This document shows positions 1-6,105 of a stretch of DNA of 6,195 nt, piece after piece; positions within the stretch are counted from its first letter, which is position 1, and each line of letters begins with the position of its first letter. The stretch lies in assembly GCA_902766515.1 (NCBI GenBank), contig CACXEB010000272.1, positions 1 to 6,195 on the forward strand, written 5' to 3'. The notes below the pieces were generated by a model. The model was not told the DNA's origin. It saw only the letters and a list, made by a program, of their open reading frames with translations, and did not search any database. The DNA is from an uncultured Eubacteriales bacterium. Its GTDB lineage: Bacteria > Bacillota_A > Clostridia > Christensenellales > Aristaeellaceae. A program made the translations under genes and the position numbers.

Positions 1-2
1 TG

Positions 3-2291
3 ATGCGCGCGTCGCAGACCGCCGGCCTGGTGGCCAACCGCGTCACGGTGGACGACGGCCGGCTGGACGAGGCCTGCCTGGCGCTGTACAGGCAGCTCAA
101 GCCGAAGATCGAAGAGATCGCGGCCGGCGAGCAGTCGAGCACGGAAATGTCCGTCGCCTATAATGACCTCGGGCTGCAGACCCGTTTTACGGCGTCGGAA
201 CTGGGCATCAAGGTCAGGACGATGGACGATCTTCGCCGGGGCTACCAGATGATCGGCGAGCAGCTGGACGTGGATTATTCGCTCGTCCAGCTGGCGCTGC
301 TGGCAAACTGCCCCTATGAACTGTACTGGTACGACAAGACGGCAGGCGCAAAGACGACCGCCACGCCGCAGGTGACCTGCCGGTACCAGAGCGGCGATTA
401 TGTCTACGAGGTCACCTCTCCCTATTCGGTCCGCATGTCCGTTTCGGAGGATTACCGGGCAGATACCTACCAGGTAGATCCGAGCGTGGGACAGTCGGTG
501 CAGAGCTCCGTCCGGACTGCGCAGGAAATCGTGGGCAGGTACAGTGATCTCAATGACCTGGAGAAGCTGGGCGCCTACCGCGATGAAATCTGCGGCCGCG
601 TGAGCTATAATGGCGCTGCCGCGCGCGAGGGCGGCCCCTATGGCGATCCATGGCAGCTGATTTATGTGTTTGACGGGAACGATGATACCAACGTGGTCTG
701 TGAAGGCTATGCCAAGGCGTTCCAATACCTTTGCGACATGACGGCTTTCGACGGGGATGTCAACTGCTGTTCGGTGACCGGTACCATCAATACCGGCGCC
801 GCGCCAGGCGCCCACATGTGGAACATCGTGACGATGTCTGACGGCCGGAATTACCTGGTGGACGTGACCAACAGCGACGCGGGGACACTGGGCGCCGACG
901 GGTCGCTGTTCCTGAACGGTTACACGGACGATGACCAGGGGTATACGTTTACCAACCAGGACGACCGGTCGATCCGCTACCAGTATGACGACAGCACCCG
1001 GACGCTGTATACGGCGCCGGAGCTTGTGCTGGCGGGGGAACGCTACCGGGCGGCGGGCCACCTGGACCTTTATCCCCGGCACACGATGACGGAGCACCCG
1101 CGCGTTGAAGCCACGTGCACGGAAGCGGGCCATATCCTGTATTGGACTTGCGACCAGGACGGCAGCCTGTACGCGGATGCCCGCGGCGCCGTATCCCTGA
1201 CGGAAGCGGACCTGCCGCTTGCGCCGACCGGCCACGATTACGGTGCGTGGGTGGAGACGCTTGCGCCGGGCTGCGAAACGCCGGGCGTGGAAACCCGCGT
1301 ATGCGCGCATGACGCCGCGCATACGGAAACGCGTCCGGTGGCAGCGCTGGGCCACGCGTATGGAGAATGGACCGTGACGACCGCGCCGGGCTGCGAAACG
1401 CCGGGCGTGGAAACCCGCGTATGCGCGCACGATGCCACGCATACGGAAACGCGTCCGGTATCGGCGCTGGGCCACGCGTATGGAGAATGGACAGTGACGA
1501 CCGCGCCGGGCTGCGAGACGCCGGGCGTGGAAACCCGCGTATGCGCGCACGATGCCGCGCATACGGAAACGCAGCCGGTGGCGGCGCTGGGCCACGCGTA
1601 TGGCGATTGGACCGTGACGACTGCGCCGGGCTGCGAAACACCGGGCGTGGAAACCCGCGTATGCGCGCACGACGCCACGCATACGGAAACGCAGCCGGTG
1701 GCGGCGCTGGGCCATGCCGCGCGGTACGTGCCGGGGCAGGCTGCGACGTACCTGGAGGAAGGCTGGATCGGGCACTGGGTCTGCGATCGGTGCGGGCGCC
1801 GCTTTGCTGACGCGGAGCTTCGGACGGAGCTCACGGCGGAGGACATCCGGCTGCCCATGACCGAGCGGCATATAACGCCGATGGACCCGGAGCCAATCCT
1901 CCTGGCTGCCGGCCGGGAGGAAGCGCTGGCAGGCTGGCGGATCGCCGACGCGGCCGCCTTCCTGGAACCGGCGGAGCTGGAAGCGCTGGAGGCGCTCCCG
2001 CTCGGGCAGCAGCTGGCCGTATGGCTCCGGCTGCTGGACGCGGACGCCGCGCTTGACGGAACGGAGCAGGAAACCGCGCTGCTGGACCGCGTCGCGGCGC
2101 GTTTGAAACGCCTGGCCCCGGAAGAACGGCAGGCGTGGCAGGACCGGCTGAGCGTCTGCTGCCCCCTGACGGAACAGCCCACCCTGCCGGCCGTGCCCGC
2201 CTATGAGGTGGCGATGACGGACGGGACGGAGCGCCGCTGCCTGCTGCTGGCCGCCGAGCATGGCTGGCTGCTCATGGACTGGCTGCCCTGA
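3..2291 (+). CDS. Transglutaminase-like surface protein with four 40-aa tandem repeats (5'-partial)
   Basis: The frame is open to the left edge and no ribosome binding site or signal peptide is visible, so the first ATG at position 3 is probably internal. Residues are counted from that ATG. Residues 1-200 contain a lead-in often seen in Clostridial transglutaminase-like surface proteins (a CPYELYWYDKT stretch near 104-114). The core carries the expected triad: Cys233 in VVCEGYAKAF, His271 in GAHMWNIV and Asp287 in YLVDVTNSD. Residues about 357-409 resemble a degenerate repeat (PRVEATCTEAGHILYWTC). Four near-perfect repeats follow (410-569), then another degenerate unit (570-619, with CDRCGRRF). 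The last ~143 residues (620-762) are helix-rich at first and match nothing I recognise. No LPXTG motif, SLH domain or C-terminal membrane anchor is present, so attachment is unclear. The family could be a protease or a crosslinking enzyme; the triad alone does not decide. Fold assignment is confident; substrate and function are not. Confidence 0.88.
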   Translation: MRASQTAGLVANRVTVDDGRLDEACLALYRQLKPKIEEIAAGEQSSTEMSVAYNDLGLQTRFTASELGIKVRTMDDLRRGYQMIGEQLDVDYSLVQLALLANCPYELYWYDKTAGAKTTATPQVTCRYQSGDYVYEVTSPYSVRMSVSEDYRADTYQVDPSVGQSVQSSVRTAQEIVGRYSDLNDLEKLGAYRDEICGRVSYNGAAAREGGPYGDPWQLIYVFDGNDDTNVVCEGYAKAFQYLCDMTAFDGDVNCCSVTGTINTGAAPGAHMWNIVTMSDGRNYLVDVTNSDAGTLGADGSLFLNGYTDDDQGYTFTNQDDRSIRYQYDDSTRTLYTAPELVLAGERYRAAGHLDLYPRHTMTEHPRVEATCTEAGHILYWTCDQDGSLYADARGAVSLTEADLPLAPTGHDYGAWVETLAPGCETPGVETRVCAHDAAHTETRPVAALGHAYGEWTVTTAPGCETPGVETRVCAHDATHTETRPVSALGHAYGEWTVTTAPGCETPGVETRVCAHDAAHTETQPVAALGHAYGDWTVTTAPGCETPGVETRVCAHDATHTETQPVAALGHAARYVPGQAATYLEEGWIGHWVCDRCGRRFADAELRTELTAEDIRLPMTERHITPMDPEPILLAAGREEALAGWRIADAAAFLEPAELEALEALPLGQQLAVWLRLLDADAALDGTEQETALLDRVAARLKRLAPEERQAWQDRLSVCCPLTEQPTLPAVPAYEVAMTDGTERRCLLLAAEHGWLLMDWLP
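1230..1709 (+). repeat. Four in-frame 120-bp tandem repeats
   Basis: The units are 1230-1349, 1350-1469, 1470-1589 and 1590-1709, each exactly 40 codons. The consensus is GHxYGxWxxTxAPGCETPG followed by VETRVCAHDAxHTETxPVxAL. By hand comparison, units 2 and 3 differ at about 7 of 120 bases and units 3 and 4 at about 8. Unit 1 differs from unit 2 at about 19, mostly in its first third. Each unit keeps two Cys and a conserved His pair near the second Cys. Related GH-Y-G-W/T-C repeats are common in surface proteins of gut Firmicutes and probably form a stalk or binding array. The near-identity at DNA level indicates recent expansion or gene conversion. Confidence 0.95.
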
Positions 2292-2314
2292 ACCGGAACC
2301 GCATCGCTGCAGAC

Positions 2315-2370
2315 AAAAAAACGCTGGCTGTACGGACGCTCCACCATTCGTACAGCCAGCGTTATTCTGT
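2315..2370 (-). terminator. Intrinsic terminator of the minus-strand operon, possibly bidirectional
   Basis: A perfect 15-bp inverted repeat pairs 2320-2334 with 2349-2363 around a 14-nt loop. Read on the minus strand, the stem runs directly into seven T residues (complement of the A-run 2315-2321, two of them inside the stem), a textbook intrinsic terminator 12 nt past the DUF4358 stop codon. On the plus strand the same stem starts 28 nt after the transglutaminase-like gene and is followed by a weaker T-rich tract (ATTCTGTTATTT). It may therefore stop both convergent units. Confidence 0.9.
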
Positions 2371-2374
2371 TATT

Positions 2375-2848
2375 TCAGTGCCATCCTTCTCCCAGCGCCG
2401 CGATCGAAGCCGGCGGGTCGGGGGAGACGATCAGGGCGATGAAGGGACCGTTTTCGAGCACGCGCGCGTTTTCCAGCTTAAAGACCTGCGCGGGCTGGTA
2501 GTCGCGGTACAGCAGGAGCTGCTCGTCGTTGAATTCCTGGATGCACTGGCGGATCGCCGCCTGGTCGGCGGTTTCGCGGACCTTCAGCACCAGGATCATC
2601 TCGGGGGTGGCGCGCGTGGCGTCCCGCTTCATGACCCATTCTTCAAAGTCCGCCGCGCTGATGTCCATGCTGATGCTCAGATGCTTTTCCATATAGCGCT
2701 CGGTCATGTCGGTCAGCTCGCGGAATTCGGCCGAGGCCAGCGCCGCCTCCGCGATGCTTTCACAGGTCAGCGCCGTCTCTTCCGCGAAGGAAGACAGGCA
2801 GGCCAGCGCCAGCAGGGAGCAGGTGATCAAAGCGATGATTCTTTTCAT
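2375..2848 (-). CDS. Secreted DUF4358 family protein
   Basis: The 157-residue product starts at the ATG at 2848, six bases after a strong AGGAGGG site (2861-2855). That site overlaps the TAG stop of the upstream SGNH gene, suggesting translational coupling. The N-terminus is a Sec signal peptide (MKR, then hydrophobic IIALITCSLLALACL), with probable signal peptidase I cleavage after Ala22 (SFA/EE). The rest resembles DUF4358: a helical segment near 40-75, a beta strand MILVLKV (84-90), an ETADQAAIRQCIQEF helix, the YRDYQPAQVFKLENARVL region and a final hydrophobic strand PFIALIVS (135-142). DUF4358 has no established biochemical role that I know of. In Clostridia it often lies beside MBOAT/DHHW gene sets, as here, so I infer an extracytoplasmic accessory of the O-acylation module. 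It is the last gene of the operon and ends just before the terminator. Confidence 0.85.
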   Translation of the reverse strand: MKRIIALITCSLLALACLSSFAEETALTCESIAEAALASAEFRELTDMTERYMEKHLSISMDISAADFEEWVMKRDATRATPEMILVLKVRETADQAAIRQCIQEFNDEQLLLYRDYQPAQVFKLENARVLENGPFIALIVSPDPPASIAALGEGWH

Positions 2849-2854
2849 GGGATG

Positions 2855-2861
2855 CCCTCCT
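2855..2861 (-). promoter_or_regulatory. Ribosome binding site of the DUF4358 gene, overlapping the upstream stop
   Basis: On the minus strand AGGAGGG lies 6 nt before the ATG at 2848. Its first two bases are also the last two of the TAG stop (2862-2860) of the SGNH gene. This arrangement favours re-initiation by terminating ribosomes. Confidence 0.85.
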
Positions 2862-3609
2862 ATTTCGCCCAGATGAACGTCACGGTCCGCTGGACCGGAA
2901 CGGTACGGGTGCGGATTTCATTCTCGAGGAGCTTCAGCCCCTCCAGGTTGGGGTGGATGCCGTCGCCACAGTCGTAATGGGCCGGCAGGTAACCTTTCTC
3001 ATTCAGGAGCAGGGAATAGAAGTCGATGATGTACAGCCCGCGCTCCTCCGCCAGTGCCGCCAGCATATCGCGGAAGTTCGCGAAGCGCTTCGGGGAGATC
3101 TGGAGGCGCTCCAGCTCGCGCTGGGTCATGGACGGCGGCACGATCAGGTAGATCAGCGAGTCGGGAAAACGCTCCTGGAAGGTGTCGACCATCGGAACAT
3201 AGTCCGCGTAGGCCTGGTCGGACGGCTTGTTGTCCAGGCTGTTGGAGCCGAGCAGGATATAGATTTTCTTGTGCGGATACTTTTCGACGACGTCGTACAG
3301 CGTCTGGTATTCGCGCGAGCCGCGGTAGCGGAACTCCCGGCGCGCGGCGGAGAGGGGGCTGATGCCGATCTTCGTGACGAAGTTGGCGCTGGGGAAGAGA
3401 TCGAACATCTCCACATCGTCCATGATGGAATCGCCGATCATCACCGCGTCGTTGAAGTAGATGTCGGAGGACGGCTCATGCGCCTCCGGGACGGGAGACG
3501 CGGCCAGCGCGGCCGGACACAGCATCAGCAGGACGACGAGCAGGCTTACAATCCTTCCAGCAGCGCGAGTGTGCGGTTGGAAGCCAGGGAAGCGACGCCT
3601 TGAATACAT
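2860..3609 (-). CDS. Secreted SGNH/GDSL-family hydrolase or acyltransferase
   Basis: The 249-residue product has all four SGNH signature residues in order: Ser61 in block I (MIGDSIMDD), Gly82 in block II (KIGIS), Asn123 in block III (LLGSNS), and Asp216/His219 in block V (DGIHPN). Ser61 and the Asp-His pair would form the catalytic triad; Gly and Asn would form the oxyanion hole. The N-terminus has a long basic n-region (MYSRRR through about residue 18) and a hydrophobic core ending near ALA/AS at 35-38, so the enzyme acts outside the cytoplasm. The start at 3609 lies inside the upstream gene (64-nt overlap), preceded at 10 nt by AAAGGAG (3626-3620). No later start keeps a signal peptide. In this operon it is likely an O-acetyl esterase or a second acyltransferase acting on a surface glycan. 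Catalytic fold is confident; reaction direction and substrate are not. Confidence 0.9.
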   Translation of the reverse strand: MYSRRRFPGFQPHTRAAGRIVSLLVVLLMLCPAALAASPVPEAHEPSSDIYFNDAVMIGDSIMDDVEMFDLFPSANFVTKIGISPLSAARREFRYRGSREYQTLYDVVEKYPHKKIYILLGSNSLDNKPSDQAYADYVPMVDTFQERFPDSLIYLIVPPSMTQRELERLQISPKRFANFRDMLAALAEERGLYIIDFYSLLLNEKGYLPAHYDCGDGIHPNLEGLKLLENEIRTRTVPVQRTVTFIWAK

Positions 3610-4637
3610 AGTATGATGTCTCCTTTACTTGATAGAACTGCTTCTGTGATATCTTCCGCAAAGTACCGGGCGTCCACCGCCACGATCCGGCTGCAGTGCC
3701 GCGCCAGGAGCGGCAGCAGCGCGTTTGCGTAGGAATCCTTGATGACAAACCAGGTGGGGCCGTCAGGCGCCTGGTCGTTGATGAGCTCCATCCGCGCGTG
3801 GTTGCCGTACAGCAGCGATGCGTACAGGTCGCGGCCGGCCAGCTGCAGGGGGTCCACCAGCCCATCCTGTTCCGCGCCGTCGATGACCAGGCGGATGCCC
3901 GGAACGGTCGGATAAGCGAAGGTGTCCGGCTGCTGCCAGGGCAGGGGACAGCGGGCGTAGAAGCTGCCGCAGAATCCGGGCTGCCGCGTCACTTCGGGCG
4001 CGGGCAGCGGCGTCAGGCCGAGCGCTTCGCAGACCGCCAGGTAACCGGTGTACGCACCCGTATCCGTCCAGTGATGGTCTGTCCGGTAATAAAGGAGCCC
4101 CTGGTCCCTGGCATCGCGAAGCGGATCCAGCAGCGGGATGACGGTCGTTTCCCGCCCGGCCAGGGCGATCAGCGCCTCTTCGTCGGCCACGGGCGCGCCG
4201 GCGGGCAGGAGCTCCGGATACACCGCGTTGGCGGACGGTACGGCGAGCAGGTAGGACGGCACACCGGTCATGTCTTCCAGGTCGCCCAGCGCTCCGGCGT
4301 TCAGGGTGACATTCCTGGCGCGCCAGCCGTCGGTGCGGTCAAACAGGCGCTGGTCGCCGCCGCGGATCACGTTCTCGATCACCCGGTGGCCGCTGACCGC
4401 CTCCCAGGAGGTGTAGATGGATACGAAGGTGTCCCTGAGCGGCATCTGGTCGGCGCAGAACACTTCAAACGTATCAGCCCAGCGGCTGCCGGACATGGCG
4501 CTCAGGCTGAGCGCCGGGCGCGTATTGAGCACCCGGTTTTCCATGTCGCTGGACGTGCGCTCGGGCAGCACCGTCTGGAAGAGCATCAGCGCGGCCAGCA
4601 GGACCATGGCCGTGATCAATAAAGGTGCCTTGCGCAT
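3546..4637 (-). CDS. DHHW-family (AlgX/AlgJ-like) membrane-anchored O-acyltransferase
   Basis: I start the gene at the ATG at 4637, giving 363 residues. AGGAG (4647-4643) sits 5 nt upstream, whereas the in-frame GTG at 4643 overlaps that site. Residues about 4-25 form one hydrophobic segment without a clear cleavage site, probably a signal anchor. The segment DMENRVLNTRPALS (about 31-44) is typical of AlgX/DHHW proteins. The defining motif is Asp187-His188-His189-Trp190 in YYRTDHHWTDTG, and a later KDSYAN motif places Ser302. In AlgX-type enzymes the Asp-x-His pair precedes the catalytic Ser, a circular permutation of the usual SGNH order; here Asp187, His189 and Ser302 would be the triad by analogy. 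It would take an acyl group delivered by the MBOAT partner encoded 9 nt upstream and pass it to an extracytoplasmic polymer. Polymer and acyl group are unknown. Confidence 0.9.
   Translation of the reverse strand: MRKAPLLITAMVLLAALMLFQTVLPERTSSDMENRVLNTRPALSLSAMSGSRWADTFEVFCADQMPLRDTFVSIYTSWEAVSGHRVIENVIRGGDQRLFDRTDGWRARNVTLNAGALGDLEDMTGVPSYLLAVPSANAVYPELLPAGAPVADEEALIALAGRETTVIPLLDPLRDARDQGLLYYRTDHHWTDTGAYTGYLAVCEALGLTPLPAPEVTRQPGFCGSFYARCPLPWQQPDTFAYPTVPGIRLVIDGAEQDGLVDPLQLAGRDLYASLLYGNHARMELINDQAPDGPTWFVIKDSYANALLPLLARHCSRIVAVDARYFAEDITEAVLSSKGDIILCIQGVASLASNRTLALLEGL
3620..3626 (-). promoter_or_regulatory. Ribosome binding site of the SGNH gene, inside the DHHW coding sequence
   Basis: AAAGGAG on the minus strand lies 10 nt before the ATG at 3609, within the last codons of the DHHW gene. 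Its presence supports the long-overlap start over any shorter reading. The spacing is slightly long, so initiation may be moderate. Confidence 0.6.
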
Positions 4638-4642
4638 ACACA

Positions 4643-4647
4643 CTCCT
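4643..4647 (-). promoter_or_regulatory. Ribosome binding site deciding the DHHW gene start
   Basis: AGGAG lies 5 nt before the ATG at 4637 and shares its first base with the TGA stop (4649-4647) of the MBOAT gene. Because it covers the in-frame GTG at 4643, that codon is an unlikely start. Confidence 0.8.
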
Positions 4648-6005
4648 CAGAACCGGAAATACAGGAAGGGATTGTAGGACGATTTGGCCAGCGCGGCCAG
4701 GCAGAGCACCAGCAGCGCGGTCATGCAGGCGCAGCGCAGCCAGGTCCTTCGGGCGAGCAGCCGCTTGCCCAGGCCGATCACCGCGGGGACGCAGCAGGCG
4801 ACGGAAACGATCAGCAGCAGCAGGTTTTCCCTGAGCCAGAACAGCGCCGTGCCGCCCGACCGGAAGCTGAACAGGGTGACGACCATGTCCCACGCGCCCT
4901 TGAGGTCCGGCGCGGTAAATACCGCGTAGCTGAGCACCATGCAGAGGATCATGTGCAGCCGCCGGACGACGCCCGGCAGGCGGAGCGGCTTGAGGACATA
5001 CTTGTCAAAGAGCAGGGACACGTAAAACCATAACCCCCAGCCGATATAGGTCCAGCCGGCCCCGTGCCAGAATCCCGTGAGCAGCCAGACCACCAGCATG
5101 TTGAAGATCGTCCGGCCGGTTCCCTTCCGGCTGCCGCCCAGGGGAATGTAGACGTAATCGCGGAACCAGCCGCTCAGCGTGATGTGCCAGCGCCGCCAGA
5201 AGTCGGTAATGGAGTCCGCCGCGTACGGATGGTTGAAGTTCTGCGGGAAGCGGAAACCGAGCATCCGGCCCATGCCCAGCGCCATGACGGAGTAACCCCA
5301 GAAGTCGAAATAGACATGCAGGTTATACACGGTCAGGAAGGCCCACTGGCAGGCGCTGTCGCCGGTTACCGCGTGCAGTTCGTCGCTGAGGGCCCCCAGC
5401 GGATTGGCCAGCAGCACCTTGGAGGCCAGCCCCGCGATAAACAGGGCCATGCCCTTGTCCATGGCCGCCGCGTCCGGCCGCCGGTGGACGTGAAGCGCCT
5501 GCTTCATGTCGCTGTAGCGGACGATCGGGCCGGCGATCAGCTGCGGGAACAGGAAAAGAAAGGTGCCGAACGCGATGACGTCTTTTTCTGCTTCGGTCTG
5601 GCGGCGGTATACGTCCACCAGGTAGCCCACCGCCTGGAAGGTGAAAAAGCTGATGCCCAGCGGCAGCGTCGCGGGCGTGGGGAAGCGGCCGCCCATGCCC
5701 AGCGTGTCCAGCAGGAATCCGGAATACTTATAATACAGCAGCGCTCCGATGTCCGCCAGGATGCCGGCCGTCAGCAGCAGCCGCCGGACTGCCTGGCGCC
5801 GGGCGCTCTGCAGCCCGCGTCCCAGCAGGTAATCCAGGACGAGGAGCACAAAAAAAAGAGGCACATACCGGATCTCGCCCCATGCGTAGAAGACGAGGCT
5901 GGCCGCGAACAGAAACGGGTTCTGCGCCTTTTCGGGCAGAAACCGGTGGATGAGGATGACCGCCGGAAGAAAATAGAACAGGAAGGTCAGGCTGGAAAAC
6001 AGCAT
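4647..6005 (-). CDS. MBOAT family membrane O-acyltransferase (AlgI-like)
   Basis: The ATG at 6005 gives 452 residues, a normal length for AlgI-like proteins, and follows GGAGGT by 6 nt. The protein is polytopic (roughly eleven or more hydrophobic segments). Family landmarks in order: MLFSSLTFLFYFLP at the N-terminus, LPLGISFFTFQ (114-124), FPQLIAGPIVRY (153-164), YFDFWGYSVMALGMGRMLGF (232-251), the FWRRWH motif ending at His274, YIPLGGSRKG (286-295), and LTGFWHGAGW with the presumed catalytic His314. The C-terminal YNPFLYFRF is also typical. MBOAT proteins of this branch move acetyl or another acyl group from a cytoplasmic donor across the membrane to a partner enzyme. As promoter-proximal gene, followed by an AlgX-like DHHW protein, it should supply acyl groups for surface glycan modification. 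Relative to common AlgI sequences, Ser and Asp in the FDFSGYSDMA motif are Trp236 and Val240. Family is very confident; donor and acceptor are unknown. Confidence 0.96.
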   Translation of the reverse strand: MLFSSLTFLFYFLPAVILIHRFLPEKAQNPFLFAASLVFYAWGEIRYVPLFFVLLVLDYLLGRGLQSARRQAVRRLLLTAGILADIGALLYYKYSGFLLDTLGMGGRFPTPATLPLGISFFTFQAVGYLVDVYRRQTEAEKDVIAFGTFLFLFPQLIAGPIVRYSDMKQALHVHRRPDAAAMDKGMALFIAGLASKVLLANPLGALSDELHAVTGDSACQWAFLTVYNLHVYFDFWGYSVMALGMGRMLGFRFPQNFNHPYAADSITDFWRRWHITLSGWFRDYVYIPLGGSRKGTGRTIFNMLVVWLLTGFWHGAGWTYIGWGLWFYVSLLFDKYVLKPLRLPGVVRRLHMILCMVLSYAVFTAPDLKGAWDMVVTLFSFRSGGTALFWLRENLLLLIVSVACCVPAVIGLGKRLLARRTWLRCACMTALLVLCLAALAKSSYNPFLYFRF

Positions 6006-6011
6006 CCGCGG

Positions 6012-6017
6012 ACCTCC
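6012..6017 (-). promoter_or_regulatory. Ribosome binding site of the MBOAT gene
   Basis: GGAGGT on the minus strand lies 6 nt before the ATG at 6005, within a purine-rich run. It fixes the start and excludes the 27-codon upstream extension. Confidence 0.85.
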
Positions 6018-6039
6018 CTCCCTTCTTGTTGACTGTGGT

Positions 6040-6068
6040 AGTTTACCCGATTTCCCGGCGGCTGTCAA
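6040..6068 (-). promoter_or_regulatory. Sigma-A/sigma-70-type promoter of the four-gene operon
   Basis: On the minus strand a perfect -35 box TTGACA (6068-6063) is followed by exactly 17 bp and a -10 box TAAACT (6045-6040, four of six consensus bases). A transcript would start near 6033, giving a leader of about 28 nt that contains the MBOAT ribosome binding site. No other convincing promoter is seen between the four genes, so this one probably drives the whole operon down to the terminator near 2320. Confidence 0.8.
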
Positions 6069-6070
6069 TA

Positions 6071-6105
6071 TGCGGTCACTGTTCACTTTGTGAACCGTGA
6101 CCGTA
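6071..6105. promoter_or_regulatory. Large imperfect palindrome next to the -35 box (candidate operator)
   Basis: Arms 6071-6086 and 6090-6105 pair at 14 of 16 positions around a TTT centre, including GGTCAC/GTGACC outer and GTTCAC/GTGAAC inner half-sites. The palindrome begins 3 bp beyond the -35 box and is centred about 55 bp upstream of the predicted start. That suits a dimeric or tetrameric activator, or a repressor. No T-run follows on either strand, so it is not a standard terminator. I cannot assign it to a regulator family. It may instead be one end of a repeat element with the adjoining hairpins. Confidence 0.5.

Noticed and set aside
1230..1709. CRISPR-like or other non-coding array
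   Set aside because: The repeats are directly contiguous without spacers, keep the reading frame exactly, and encode a known type of surface protein repeat.
1238..2182. Long minus-strand open frame (314 codons) opposite the repeat gene, and another at 949-1641
   Set aside because: Both lie antisense to a strongly supported coding frame. Their Ser/Arg/Pro-rich, repeat-mirrored composition is a product of high GC and the 120-bp period, which is a multiple of three.
2795..2848. DUF4358 protein as a lipoprotein (Cys17 in LLALACLSS)
   Set aside because: The residues before Cys17 (Ala-Leu-Ala) are a poor lipobox, and a good signal peptidase I site follows at SFA/EE. A lipoprotein is not fully excluded.
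4638..4643. GTG at 4643 as start of the DHHW gene
   Set aside because: It overlaps the AGGAG site that is correctly spaced for the ATG at 4637.
5064..6032. Plus-strand open frame of 322 codons opposite the MBOAT gene, and a similar one at 3696-4622
   Set aside because: Low-complexity Arg/Gln/Gly-rich translations with no recognisable motif, antisense to genes with clear family signatures and ribosome binding sites.
6006..6086. 27-codon N-terminal extension of the MBOAT gene
   Set aside because: It would start at a GTG with no ribosome binding site, and its DNA contains the -35 and -10 boxes. The ATG at 6005 has GGAGGT at 6 nt and gives the usual family N-terminus.
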